From positions 127,121 through 191,120 of the forward strand of contig NZ_REEZ01000002.1 of the NCBI RefSeq assembly GCF_003990445.1: a stretch of DNA of 64,000 nucleotides, written 5' to 3'. Below, piece after piece: positions 8,605 to 16,045 of the stretch. The notes under the pieces are model-generated. The model was given only the letters and a program-made list of their open reading frames with translations. It was not told the origin of the DNA and made no database searches. Origin of the DNA: Pararhodobacter zhoushanensis (GTDB taxonomy: Bacteria > Pseudomonadota > Alphaproteobacteria > Rhodobacterales > Rhodobacteraceae). Position 1 is the stretch's first letter. Each line of letters begins with the position of its first letter. Position numbers and translations under genes: made by a program.

Positions 8605-10026
8605 TCAGCCCATGCGCGACCACAGGCGCGGGGCCATGGGGCCGACGCGTTCTTCGATGGCGGTCATCGCCTCGACGATCAGATCCTCGCGCCAGCGGCG
8701 GCCGACGAGTTGCACACCGATCGGCTGCGTCCCGCTTTCGAGAGCGGCGAGGCGGGCGGGGACGTTCCCGGCGGGCAGGCCGATAAAGTTCATCGAGGTG
8801 GACCAGATCGCCGAGCCAAGAACTTCCTGCACCCCCTCAAGCCCTTGCGTGTCGCGCCCCGGCGCGAAGAAGGGTTGCGGCAGGAACGGGGTCAGGACCA
8901 GCGGGTAATCGTGCAGCAGGAGCGACCATTGCCGGGCGAAATGCGTGCGTTTGGCGATAGTGCGCAGGTAGTCTTCGGGCTCGTAGGGTTGGAAGGTGGC
9001 GAAATACTCGGCGAAGATGCCTTTGACGGTGTCCGAACCGAGCCGCTGGATGTCGCCTGCCATCATCGCCTGCGTTTCGGTCATCAGCGCGCGGATCGCG
9101 CATTCGGCGAGGTCGCGCAGCGAGGGGGGCGTGATGTCCTCGACGACATAGCCTGCGTCGGTGAGCGCTTCGCGGGCGTCGGTGAGGGCGGCGGCGACTT
9201 CGGGGTGCAGCGGGAAATCCAGCGTATCGGTGGTAAAGCCGACCTTGACCGGGCCCTCATGGGCAGCACCTTTCCACGGCAGCGGCACGTGGAAGGGGTC
9301 GCGCGGATCGGGGCGGATCATCGCCGGCATGGCCAGCGCCAGATCGCGGGCCGAACGGGTGATCAGCCCCTGCACGGACATGGCCTGCGCCAGCATGCCG
9401 CGCTCGGCCGGTTGCGAGGGGTTCCAGGCGGGGACGCGGCCCAGACCCGGCTTGACGGTCACCGCGCCATTGGCCGAGGCCGGGTAGCGCAGCGATCCGG
9501 CGATGTCATTGCCATGCGCCAGCGCGCCGATCCCGGCGGCGACGGCAGACCCGGCACCGCCCGACGAGCCACCAGCGCTGAGATGCGGACCCCACGGGTT
9601 ATGGGTGCGGCCATGCAGCGGGTTGTCGGTATCGACGCGGAAGGAAAACTCGGGCGTGTTGGTGCGGCCGATGATGATGGCACCGGCGTCGAGCAGGTTT
9701 TTCACCAGCGGCGCGTCTTCGCCGGCGCTGTGGTCCTTGAGCGCGAGCAGGCCGTTCGAGCTGGCTTGCCCCTTTTGGTCGACGTTGATCTTGATGGTGA
9801 TCGGCACGCCGTAGAGGGGGCCTTTGGGCGTGTCGGAGGCATCAAGAGTGCGGGCACGGGCGAGCGCGGACTCGGAAAGATCGACGACAACGGCATTGAG
9901 GCCCGGGTTCACGGCCTGCATCCGGTCGATGGCAGCCTGCGTGGCCTCGACGGCGCTGACGTCGCCCGCGCGGGTAAGGGCCGAGAGTTCGGTGGCGCTG
10001 AGTTGCCAGAGGGGGGTGTCGGTCAT
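8605..10026 (-). CDS. Amidase (amidase-signature family)
   Basis: A 473-residue amidase-signature hydrolase. Elements of the Ser-cisSer-Lys triad are visible: Lys in VPITIKINVDQ, the glycine/serine loop SAGGSSGGAGSA, and the nucleophile Ser in DIAGSLRYPA. The canonical DxGGS/R stretch reads D-I-A-G-S-L-R, a tolerated variant. The family includes GatA, but adjacent gatB/gatC are missing, so a catabolic amidase is more likely. The start at 10026 has a GGAG six bases upstream; a longer frame runs into the neighbouring repeat and is rejected. Substrate not predictable. Confidence 0.88.
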   Translation of the reverse strand: MTDTPLWQLSATELSALTRAGDVSAVEATQAAIDRMQAVNPGLNAVVVDLSESALARARTLDASDTPKGPLYGVPITIKINVDQKGQASSNGLLALKDHSAGEDAPLVKNLLDAGAIIIGRTNTPEFSFRVDTDNPLHGRTHNPWGPHLSAGGSSGGAGSAVAAGIGALAHGNDIAGSLRYPASANGAVTVKPGLGRVPAWNPSQPAERGMLAQAMSVQGLITRSARDLALAMPAMIRPDPRDPFHVPLPWKGAAHEGPVKVGFTTDTLDFPLHPEVAAALTDAREALTDAGYVVEDITPPSLRDLAECAIRALMTETQAMMAGDIQRLGSDTVKGIFAEYFATFQPYEPEDYLRTIAKRTHFARQWSLLLHDYPLVLTPFLPQPFFAPGRDTQGLEGVQEVLGSAIWSTSMNFIGLPAGNVPARLAALESGTQPIGVQLVGRRWREDLIVEAMTAIEERVGPMAPRLWSRMG

Positions 10027-10141
10027 CGGCGGCTCCGGGGTTGGGAGCGCGCAGAGTAGAGGCGTGGGCGGGGCGGGTGCAATGGGGGGTGTGGCGGCGG
10101 TGGCGGAAAACGGTTGGGCGTTGGTGCTTTGGCGAGCGGGT

Positions 10142-10245
10142 GGCGCGCGGCAGGGGCATCGAGCCCCTCCCGCGCGCCTCGGGGGGCGCTGCCCCCCGCC
10201 GGGGCCATGCGGCCCCGCCCCCCGGGATATTTTCAGAGCAAAGAG
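10142..10245. repeat. Composite hairpin repeat E after the DoxX gene
   Basis: A 16-base-pair hairpin with one mismatch and loop ATCGA (10142-10178), then GGGGGGCGCTGCCCCCC, a GGGGCC/GGCCCC hairpin with loop ATGC, CCCCCCGGGATATTTT and the tail AGAGCAAAGA. It follows directly on the stop codon of the minus-strand DoxX gene and so ends the bufferin operon; it lies upstream of the amidase start. The rest of this gap (10027-10141) holds only the amidase promoter region. Confidence 0.75.
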
Positions 10246-10247
10246 GG

Positions 10248-10715
10248 TTAGCGGTCGAGCTTGAGCAGATGATCGAGCGAGAGGCGGCCCGGGCCGTAAG
10301 CGAGGACAACCAGCAGGCTGGCGGCCCAGGTGCCGTGGAGGACCCAAGCCTCGGGGAAGACGAAGATTTCGATGACGGCGGTCATCACGAGAAGGCCAGC
10401 GGCGGAGAAGCGGCCGGCGAGGCCGAGGATGATCAGCACCGACAGGCTGTGTTCCCCGATGGTGGCCATGACGGCGGCCCAGTTGGAGGGGATCAGCGGG
10501 ATATTGTAGATGTTTTCAAACAGATAATAGGTCTGATCCTTGATCATGAACCCGTCGACCTTGGTGCGGGCCGATTGCCAGAAGACGATACCGATGAACA
10601 GCCGCGCGGCGAGTTGCACGAGATCCTTGGGCATCAGCCGCCCGGCCAGCGCATTGAGCGCGCGGATGCGGGGGCGCAGGCCGGTCATGGGGGCGGTGAG
10701 GGTTGTGTCGGTCAT
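10248..10715 (-). CDS. DoxX-family membrane protein of the bufferin locus
   Basis: 155 residues with about four membrane segments ([49 protein letters not shown] and a final [10 protein letters not shown]), the DoxX topology. It is the last gene of the four-gene bufferin/gig operon and overlaps the preceding bufC by four bases (ATGA). In known gig operons the DoxX protein is the fourth member (GigT/GigD). Its role is uncertain; a redox or membrane partner for the metallophore pathway is inferred. Followed at once by repeat E. Confidence 0.9.
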   Translation of the reverse strand: MTDTTLTAPMTGLRPRIRALNALAGRLMPKDLVQLAARLFIGIVFWQSARTKVDGFMIKDQTYYLFENIYNIPLIPSNWAAVMATIGEHSLSVLIILGLAGRFSAAGLLVMTAVIEIFVFPEAWVLHGTWAASLLVVLAYGPGRLSLDHLLKLDR

Positions 10716-11446
10716 GGCGTCTCTCCGATCTGGGCGATCAGCTGGTGGCGGATGAGCAGCGCCAGCAGCGGGGTTGGGTCGGTGGTGGCGGCCCTGGCGA
10801 AGGGCTGGCCGCTCAGCAGGTTGGTGAGGATGGTGTGCTGGTCTCGGGCCAGCGGATCGACGGTGACGGCGAAGCCGGGGGTGCGGGCGATGAGGGCGTA
10901 TTGCGGGCCCTTGGGCAGGGGCGCGGGCCGGGCGCCGGGCTGGTTCTGGTGCCAGAGCGAGACGGCAGGGTGCTGCGCGGCGTAGGCGCGGACCGAGGGC
11001 GCGAGGGTCAGCCGGAGCCGCGCAGGATCGACGGTAGCCAGCGCGGAGGGGTCGGCGCGGGCGGCGTCGGCGGCGTGGTAAGCTTCACCGCGCAGCCATT
11101 CCAGACGGGCGACATCGGGCAGATAGGGCAGCGATTGCGCCGGGGGAAAGGTGGCGAGGAAATCGGGGAAACTGTCGCCCCAATCGAGCAGGACCGGCGT
11201 TTGCGGCGGGTGCTGCGCGGCAAAGACGCGGGCCGTGGCGGCGAAGAAGTCGGGCCCGACAAGCCGCTCGATGACCGGGAAGCGCGCGGCAAGAGCGCGG
11301 CTGAGGCCGTGCTGGACGTTGTTGCGGTAGACGGCAAAGCGGCGGTCCAGCGCCTGCGCCTCGCCCAGCCCCTGCGGTGTCTGGGGCGACCAGAGCGCCG
11401 CGTGCAGCCGGGCCTGCGTGGTGGCGTGATCAGGCGGCGTGTGCAT
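10712..11446 (-). CDS. bufC: DUF2063 partner protein of MNIO enzyme (BufC/HvfC type)
   Basis: 244 residues. The N-terminal part ([73 protein letters not shown]) is the DUF2063 domain, which acts as the substrate-recognition partner of DUF692/MNIO enzymes. The C-terminal part is a smaller variable domain. It overlaps the bufB end by 17 bases and the DoxX start by four, showing tight translational coupling. Inferred role: present the BufA1 precursor peptide to BufB in the cytoplasm before export. Confidence 0.9.
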   Translation of the reverse strand: MHTPPDHATTQARLHAALWSPQTPQGLGEAQALDRRFAVYRNNVQHGLSRALAARFPVIERLVGPDFFAATARVFAAQHPPQTPVLLDWGDSFPDFLATFPPAQSLPYLPDVARLEWLRGEAYHAADAARADPSALATVDPARLRLTLAPSVRAYAAQHPAVSLWHQNQPGARPAPLPKGPQYALIARTPGFAVTVDPLARDQHTILTNLLSGQPFARAATTDPTPLLALLIRHQLIAQIGETP

Positions 11447-12287
11447 GGCGGGCCTCTGTCAGCAGGGTCTCGGCGCGGGCAGCCTCGGCCAGCAGGGTGT
11501 CGAAGCCGGGCACGTCGTTGTCCCATTCCACAAGGCTGGGCAGCGGGCCGGTCCGTGCCAGAACCTCGGCGTAAAGCGTCCAGACCGGATCGGCGACCGG
11601 GCGCGAATGGCTGTCGATGAGCAAGGGGCCATCGGGCAGCGCTTCGGCCTCGTGACCTGCCAGATGGATCTCGCCCACCAGCTCCAGCGGGAAAGCCGCG
11701 AGATAGGCGCGCGGGTCGGTGCGGTGATTGGTGGCCGAGACGAAGACGTTGTTGACGTCCAGCAAGAGGCCGCAGCCGGTGCGGTGGGCGATCTCGCGCA
11801 GGAAATCGGCCTCGGGCCAGGTGCTGTCGGCAAAGGTCACGTAAGTGGCCGGGTTTTCCAGCAGCAGGCGGCGGCCCAGCGCGGTCTGCGCCTGATCGAT
11901 ATGGGCGCAGATCGTGGTTAAGGTTTCATCCGTGTAGGGCAGCGGCAGCAGATCATTCAGCCAGTCCGCGCCATGCGAGGACCATGCCAGATGTTCGGAA
12001 AAACTCTCGGGTTGATGGCGGTCCAGCAGACCGCGCAGGCGCTTCAGGTGGTCAGGGTCCAGCGGCCCTGCCCCGCCGATCGACAGACCGACCCCGTGGA
12101 TGGAGAGCGCGTGCTCGGCGTGCAGCCGTTCGAGCATGGCATGCGGAGCACCGCCCGCGCCCATGTAATTCTCGGCGTGGACCTCGAAGAACAGCGCGGT
12201 TTTGGCCTGCACTGCCTGCGCGAAATGCTCGGGCTTGAAGCTGAGGCCCGGCGCGGCGGGCAGGCGGAAATCGGGGGAGGAGATCAT
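11430..12287 (-). CDS. bufB: DUF692 MNIO enzyme modifying the bufferin precursor (BufB/HvfB type)
   Basis: A 285-residue TIM-barrel enzyme of the multinuclear non-heme iron oxidative (MNIO, DUF692) family. Family motifs in order: [78 protein letters not shown] and LVEWDNDVP, which carry the His, Glu, Asp and Asn residues for the iron cluster. Known relatives oxidise cysteines of small precursors to sulfur heterocycles (thiooxazole or oxazolone-thioamide). It sits 70 bases downstream of the precursor gene, which has four cysteines, so BufA1 is the expected substrate. Normal family length. Confidence 0.94.
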   Translation of the reverse strand: MISSPDFRLPAAPGLSFKPEHFAQAVQAKTALFFEVHAENYMGAGGAPHAMLERLHAEHALSIHGVGLSIGGAGPLDPDHLKRLRGLLDRHQPESFSEHLAWSSHGADWLNDLLPLPYTDETLTTICAHIDQAQTALGRRLLLENPATYVTFADSTWPEADFLREIAHRTGCGLLLDVNNVFVSATNHRTDPRAYLAAFPLELVGEIHLAGHEAEALPDGPLLIDSHSRPVADPVWTLYAEVLARTGPLPSLVEWDNDVPGFDTLLAEAARAETLLTEARHAHAA

Positions 12288-12321
12288 GGCTTCGGTCCTG
12301 CGATGCGTGCGTCAGGAGAGC

Positions 12322-12350
12322 GGCCGCCCCGGCACCGGGCCAGGGCGGCC
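12322..12350 (-). promoter_or_regulatory. Intra-operon hairpin after bufA1
   Basis: On the transcribed strand the arms GGCCGCCC and GGGCGGCC enclose a nested CCCGG/CCGGG pair, giving a strong stem just after the bufA1 stop and before bufB. There is no T-run. Such stems often protect the upstream message from 3' decay, which would favour precursor over enzyme. Confidence 0.5.
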
Positions 12351-12357
12351 AGCGGGG

Positions 12358-12738
12358 TTACATCATCGTCGGCATGTAGGTGTCGGCGATCTCCGAGGCC
12401 AGCGTCGGCGGCAGGTCGCGCTTGATACCCGCCCCGTAACCACCGGCTTCCAGCTGCTCGGCGGTCGCCCCCATGCGGGCATGACCCATGCCATCGGCGG
12501 GCAGTTCCATCGTCGCGCAGGTGCCGGCGGGAACCAGCGTCCAGGCGTTGCCCTGATAGTCGATGGTCGAGGTGCCCGCGCAGCTGGTGCCGGGACCGGC
12601 GGCGCAGTCATTCGCACCAGCCATCGAGACGCCGTAGCAGCGCTCTTGCGCCATGTCGTCGGCAGCGGCCATGCCGGTGGCGGCCAGCGAAAGGGCGGCG
12701 GCGATCGAGGCGGCAAGGATCGGGGTGTGTTTGGTCAT
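12358..12738 (-). CDS. bufA1: Bufferin-type RiPP precursor BufA1 (DUF2282), exported copper-binding peptide
   Basis: 126 residues. A Sec signal peptide covers about residues 1-26 ([10 protein letters not shown], hydrophobic run, GMAAA). The mature part has exactly four cysteines, Cys34 ([15 protein letters not shown]), Cys45, Cys53 (TSCAGTS) and Cys74 (PAGTCAT), in the pattern of DUF2282 bufferins/gold-induced GigP peptides, followed by about 50 residues without cysteine. Family knowledge: some of these cysteines are oxidised by the DUF692 enzyme and the periplasmic product binds copper. First gene of its operon, divergent from the ECF sigma gene, with a TGTAAC-N17-CGTC promoter upstream (12789-12815). 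Confidence 0.92.
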   Translation of the reverse strand: MTKHTPILAASIAAALSLAATGMAAADDMAQERCYGVSMAGANDCAAGPGTSCAGTSTIDYQGNAWTLVPAGTCATMELPADGMGHARMGATAEQLEAGGYGAGIKRDLPPTLASEIADTYMPTMM

Positions 12739-12788
12739 GAGGTAGCTCCCTGAAAAGGCCCCGCATCCGTTGCGGGCCTGCCAGTCAG

Positions 12789-12815
12789 GACGCAGACACT
12801 CGGCGATCCGTTACA
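12789..12815 (-). promoter_or_regulatory. Putative ECF sigma promoter of the bufA1 operon
   Basis: Read on the minus strand: TGTAAC (12815-12810), exactly 17 bases, then CGTC (12792-12789), 50 bases before the bufA1 start. The same arrangement, TGTAAC-N17-CGTA, lies on the other strand before the sigma factor gene. Two identical spacings in one divergent gap make chance unlikely. Confidence 0.65.
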
Positions 12816-12870
12816 GCGATCACGCAGCCGTGACATTGCCGCGTTTTTCGTCGAAATTACGCAGGGGCGG

Positions 12871-12897
12871 TGTAACAACACCCCGGTCCGACCCGTA
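12871..12897 (+). promoter_or_regulatory. Putative ECF sigma autoregulatory promoter
   Basis: TGTAAC (12871-12876), 17 bases, CGTA (12894-12897). It mirrors the bufA1 promoter and suggests that the sigma factor activates its own gene. The CGTA box overlaps the AAGGAG ribosome site (12897-12902), so a transcript from here would begin only a few bases before the GTG start at 12908 and be almost leaderless. Confidence 0.6.
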
Positions 12898-12907
12898 AGG
12901 AGAGTAC

Positions 12908-13456
12908 GTGAACACGTCACAAGACCCGAGCTGGGAGCATCTGATGCGCGCCGCCAATCGCGGCGATCAGCGCGCCTATGGGCGGCTCTTGATCGCGATC
13001 ACGCCGGTTGTGCGCGGCATTGTCCGGGCACGCGGCGGGACGCTGGGCACGCAGAGCGGGGAAGACATTGTGCAGGAGGTTCTGCTGACCATCCATCTGA
13101 AGCGGCAGACCTGGCACGAGGACGCGCCGCTGCGCCCGTGGCTCTATGCCGTCACGCGGCACAAGGTGATCGACGCGTTCCGCGCGCGCGGCAAGCGGAT
13201 CGAGATCCCGGTGGACGAGATCGCCGAGGTGCTGCCCGCCCCCGCTGGCCCCGATCCGTTCGAGGCCCAGGATATGGAGCGGGTGATCGACCAGCTCGAC
13301 CCGCGCGCGGCGCAGATCGTGCGTGCGATCGGGATAGACGGAGACAGCGCCGCAGAAACCGGCGCGCGGCTGGGCATGACCGAGGGGGCGGTTCGTGTGG
13401 CCTTGCACCGGGCGCTCAAAAGCGTCGCCCGGTTGCGCGAAAGGATGATTGAATGA
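12908..13456 (+). CDS. ECF-type RNA polymerase sigma factor (SigF/NrsF-system type)
   Basis: 182 residues. Sigma region 2 (LMRAANRGDQRAYGRLL, SGEDIVQEVLLTIH, RPWLYAVTRHKVIDAFRARGKR) and region 4 (VIDQLDPRAAQIVRAI, AETGARLGMTEGAVRVALHRAL) are both present. Start is GTG at 12908, consistent with the family N-terminus ahead of LMRAAN. The stop overlaps the start of an NrsF-type anti-sigma gene by four bases. Known relatives (Caulobacter SigF, Cupriavidus RpoQ) answer to metals such as chromate, cadmium, copper or gold and drive DUF2282/DUF692 operons; here the target is probably the divergent bufA1 operon. Confidence 0.93.
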   Translation: MNTSQDPSWEHLMRAANRGDQRAYGRLLIAITPVVRGIVRARGGTLGTQSGEDIVQEVLLTIHLKRQTWHEDAPLRPWLYAVTRHKVIDAFRARGKRIEIPVDEIAEVLPAPAGPDPFEAQDMERVIDQLDPRAAQIVRAIGIDGDSAAETGARLGMTEGAVRVALHRALKSVARLRERMIE

Positions 13457-14085
13457 AGACCGAAGAGCTCATCGCGGCGCTGGCCGCCGACACCACGCCC
13501 CGACCGGCCCCCGCCCGGCGGATGGCGCGTGCCTTGCCGCCCGCGCTGCTGGTGTCCGGACTGGCGCTGGTGACGCTGTGGCACACGCGGCCCGATCTGG
13601 CCGAAGTGCTGACCTCACCCACCGCCTACAAGACGCTGGTGCCCGCACTGTTGGCGCTGGCGGCGCTGTGGCTGGCGAAGGGGCTGAGCCGCCCCGAAGC
13701 GCGGGCGACCGCGCAGCGCGCGCTGATGGGAGGGCTGCTGGCAGGGCTGGCGGCGCTGCTGGTTTATGCGCTGGCGACGACGTCGTTGGCCGAGATCGCC
13801 GAGATCCTCGACACCCGCGATTTCAGCAACTGCCTGATTTCGGTGCCTGCTTTGGCCGCTTTGCCTCTGGCGGGCACGCTCTGGGCCCTGCGCGCCGGCG
13901 CGCCGCGCAGCCCGGGTTGGACGGGCGCGGCGGCAGGGCTGGTGGCCGGCGGCAGCGCGGCTGCGATCTATTCGCTGCATTGCCCGCACGACCCGCTGAT
14001 GTATTTCTTCCCGGCCTATGGCACCGCGATGGCGATTGTCACGGTAGCGGGTGCGTTGATCGGGCGGCGGCTGCTGCGGTGGTGA
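13453..14085 (+). CDS. NrsF-type (DUF1109) membrane anti-sigma factor
   Basis: 210 residues with about six membrane segments after a short cytoplasmic N-terminus (MKTEELIAALAADTTPRPAP). This is the NrsF/DUF1109 plan, in which the N-terminal tail holds the sigma factor and the membrane part senses stress. Two cysteines lie in or near the membrane part (DFSNCLISVP and SLHCPHDPLMYFFP); the second is in the conserved C-terminal block. Inference: metal or thiol chemistry at these residues frees the sigma factor. It overlaps the sigma stop by four bases (ATGA). Confidence 0.9.
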   Translation: MKTEELIAALAADTTPRPAPARRMARALPPALLVSGLALVTLWHTRPDLAEVLTSPTAYKTLVPALLALAALWLAKGLSRPEARATAQRALMGGLLAGLAALLVYALATTSLAEIAEILDTRDFSNCLISVPALAALPLAGTLWALRAGAPRSPGWTGAAAGLVAGGSAAAIYSLHCPHDPLMYFFPAYGTAMAIVTVAGALIGRRLLRW

Positions 14086-14089
14086 GGTC

Positions 14090-14183
14090 GGTGGGGTTGA
14101 ACCCCACCCTACAGCGCGCCCGTAGGGTGGGGTTTAACCCCACCCGTAAGCACACCATCCGTAGGGTGGGGTTCAACCCCACC
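14090..14183. repeat. Three tandem palindromes GGTGGGGTT-N-AACCCCACC
   Basis: Units at 14090-14108, 14126-14144 and 14165-14183, each with perfect 9-base arms and one central base (G, T, C), two of them preceded by GTAG. They fill the gap between the convergent anti-sigma and pirin genes. They look like a REP-type or bidirectional terminator cluster and are distinct from the composite repeats A-I. Confidence 0.8.
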
Positions 14184-14205
14184 CTTTACTCCGCCCTACC
14201 CCGCC

Positions 14206-15138
14206 TCAGCCCGGCAGCGGGATAAACTCGTCCGTATCCCCCGGCGGCAGATGGAAGGGACCATCCGCCCAATCCCCGCGCCGCCAGGCCTCTTTCGCTT
14301 CTTCGATCCGCTCTTTGGATGAGCTGACGAAGTTCCACCAGATATAGCGTGGCCCGTTAAGCGTATCGCCACCGAGCAGCATCAGCCGCGCGCCTCGCGA
14401 GCCCGCTTGCAGGGTGATCGCGTCGCCGGGGCGGAAAACGACCATCTTGCCGGTCTCGAACTCCTGTCCCGCGATGATCACCGACCCGTCGAGCACGTGC
14501 AGCCCGCGATCCTCATGCCCGTCCGGCATCGGCATGCGGGCACCGGCTTCCAGCACCGCATCGACGTAGAACAGATCGCCGAAGGTGCTGACCGGGGCCT
14601 TCTCGCCCCAGGCCGTGCCAAGGATCAGGCGGGCGCGCAGGCCGTTGGCTTCCAGAAACGGCAGCGCGTCGGCACCGTGATGCTCGAACGCCGGGGTCAT
14701 TTCTTCCTTGTTTTCCGGCAGCGCCAGCCATGTCTGTACGCCGAACAGCTCATGCTTGGCCTGCCGCACTGTCGCATCGGTGCGCTCGGAATGGGTGATT
14801 CCGCGACCGGCGATCATCCAGTTCACCTCGCCCGGCACGATCTTCTGATCGGTGCCAAGGCTGTCCTTGTGGATGAAGTGGCCGTTCAGCAGATAGGTCA
14901 CCGTGCCCAGCCCGATATGCGGGTGCGGGCGCACGTCGATGCCGCTGCCGGTGATGAACTCGGCCGGGCCCATCTGGTCGAAGAACACGAACGGCCCGAC
15001 CATGCGGCGGGCGGCGGCGGGCAGTGCGCGGCGCACCTCGAAGCCCCCCAGATCGCGGGCGCGGGGGACGATGACGGTCTCGATCGAGGCGGGATCGGTG
15101 GTCAGGGGGCCGGGATTGAAGGCGGGATTCCAGCTCAT
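14206..15138 (-). CDS. Pirin-family cupin protein
   Basis: 310 residues with the two-cupin pirin layout. The N-terminal cupin holds the metal-binding motifs PHPHIGLGTVTYLL and NWMIAGRGITHSER, plus LFGVQTWLALP; the C-terminal cupin contains GLHVLDGSVIIAGQ and GPRYIWWNFVSSS. Family knowledge: bacterial pirins are iron- or zinc-binding proteins; some are quercetin 2,3-dioxygenases and others modulate enzymes, so the biological role is open. Single gene, convergent with the anti-sigma gene across the tandem palindromes. Confidence 0.92.
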   Translation of the reverse strand: MSWNPAFNPGPLTTDPASIETVIVPRARDLGGFEVRRALPAAARRMVGPFVFFDQMGPAEFITGSGIDVRPHPHIGLGTVTYLLNGHFIHKDSLGTDQKIVPGEVNWMIAGRGITHSERTDATVRQAKHELFGVQTWLALPENKEEMTPAFEHHGADALPFLEANGLRARLILGTAWGEKAPVSTFGDLFYVDAVLEAGARMPMPDGHEDRGLHVLDGSVIIAGQEFETGKMVVFRPGDAITLQAGSRGARLMLLGGDTLNGPRYIWWNFVSSSKERIEEAKEAWRRGDWADGPFHLPPGDTDEFIPLPG

Positions 15139-15230
15139 GTCAGGCTCCTATGGCGATGGTTATGCCTAACATGGAGAGCGTCATCTGTCAGGAAAAGCCC
15201 CGCGCAGCGCCTGCACAGAGCCTGTGCGCC

Positions 15231-16019
15231 TCAGCGCGGATCGCCCTCGCGGCGGAACAGCCCATGCGCCTGTGGTGGCGGCAAAATTGCGCCCCGGCGG
15301 CGCACAACCGGCACGGCAATCGGCGCCTGCGGGTGCGGCGGCAACCCGTGGAAGCGGCTCCAGAACATCCGCCCGCCGCGCAACCGCCAGGTCCGGGCGC
15401 TCAAGCCGACGCCCGCAAGGAACCCGCCGATATGCGCCCAGAACGCCACGCCGCCATCGGCGGGCGTCGCCAATCCGCCCCAGACCTGCAGCGCGAACCA
15501 AAGGCCAAGCAGCAGCCACGCTGGCGCGGCAAAGGTGCGCAGGCCAATGACGTAATAGGTCGCCACATCGACGCGGGCGCGCGGGAACATCAACAGATAC
15601 CCCCCCATAACCCCTGCCACGGCACCCGAAGCGCCAGCGACCGGCACCAGACTGAGCGGCGCGGCGACATATTGCAGGGCAAAGGCGATCAACCCGCAAA
15701 GCAGGTAGAAGGCGAGAAAACGAACCGGGCCGAACTCGGCCTCAAGATTATCGCCAAAGATGCGCAGGAACAGCATGTTGAGGCCCAGATGGAACCAGCC
15801 GCCATGCACGAACATTGCGACCAGCGGCGTCGCCAACCCCTCGCCCGCGCTCAGGCGGGCGGGGATCATCGCCCAGCGGCGGTAGAGCTCCAGAACGGAC
15901 TCGTCCGTGCCAAGCGGGTAATACGCCATGAACACCACAATGTTCACGGCGATCAGCCCCCAGGTCACATAGGGCACCTGCCCCGACGGGTTTCGGTCAC
16001 GGATTGGCAACATGCCCAA
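15231..16019 (-). CDS. Rhomboid-family intramembrane serine protease
   Basis: 262 residues with six to seven membrane segments. The catalytic Ser is in GASGAVAGVMGGY and the catalytic His in FWAHIGGFLAG; the loop motifs MFVHGGWFHLGLNMLFLRIFG carry the conserved His and Asn. This dyad makes it a likely active protease that cuts membrane proteins within the bilayer. The C-terminal tail (after about residue 215) is proline- and arginine-rich. It starts 26 bases after putA on the same strand, so it may be transcribed with it; an ATG two codons in is an alternative start. Confidence 0.92.
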   Translation of the reverse strand: MGMLPIRDRNPSGQVPYVTWGLIAVNIVVFMAYYPLGTDESVLELYRRWAMIPARLSAGEGLATPLVAMFVHGGWFHLGLNMLFLRIFGDNLEAEFGPVRFLAFYLLCGLIAFALQYVAAPLSLVPVAGASGAVAGVMGGYLLMFPRARVDVATYYVIGLRTFAAPAWLLLGLWFALQVWGGLATPADGGVAFWAHIGGFLAGVGLSARTWRLRGGRMFWSRFHGLPPHPQAPIAVPVVRRRGAILPPPQAHGLFRREGDPR

Positions 16020-16045
16020 GGGGATGGGCGATCATGGCCCGCCCG

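Noticed and set aside
8557-10059. 500-codon plus-strand frame over the amidase gene
   Set aside because: Antisense to the amidase and running through repeat D; no motif.
10248-14085. Bufferin locus as a recently acquired island
   Set aside because: GC content and codon use look like the surroundings and no integrase, tRNA or direct-repeat border was seen.
14090-14183. Possible CRISPR array (three repeats)
   Set aside because: Repeats are full palindromes, only three, with 17-20 base gaps and no cas genes.
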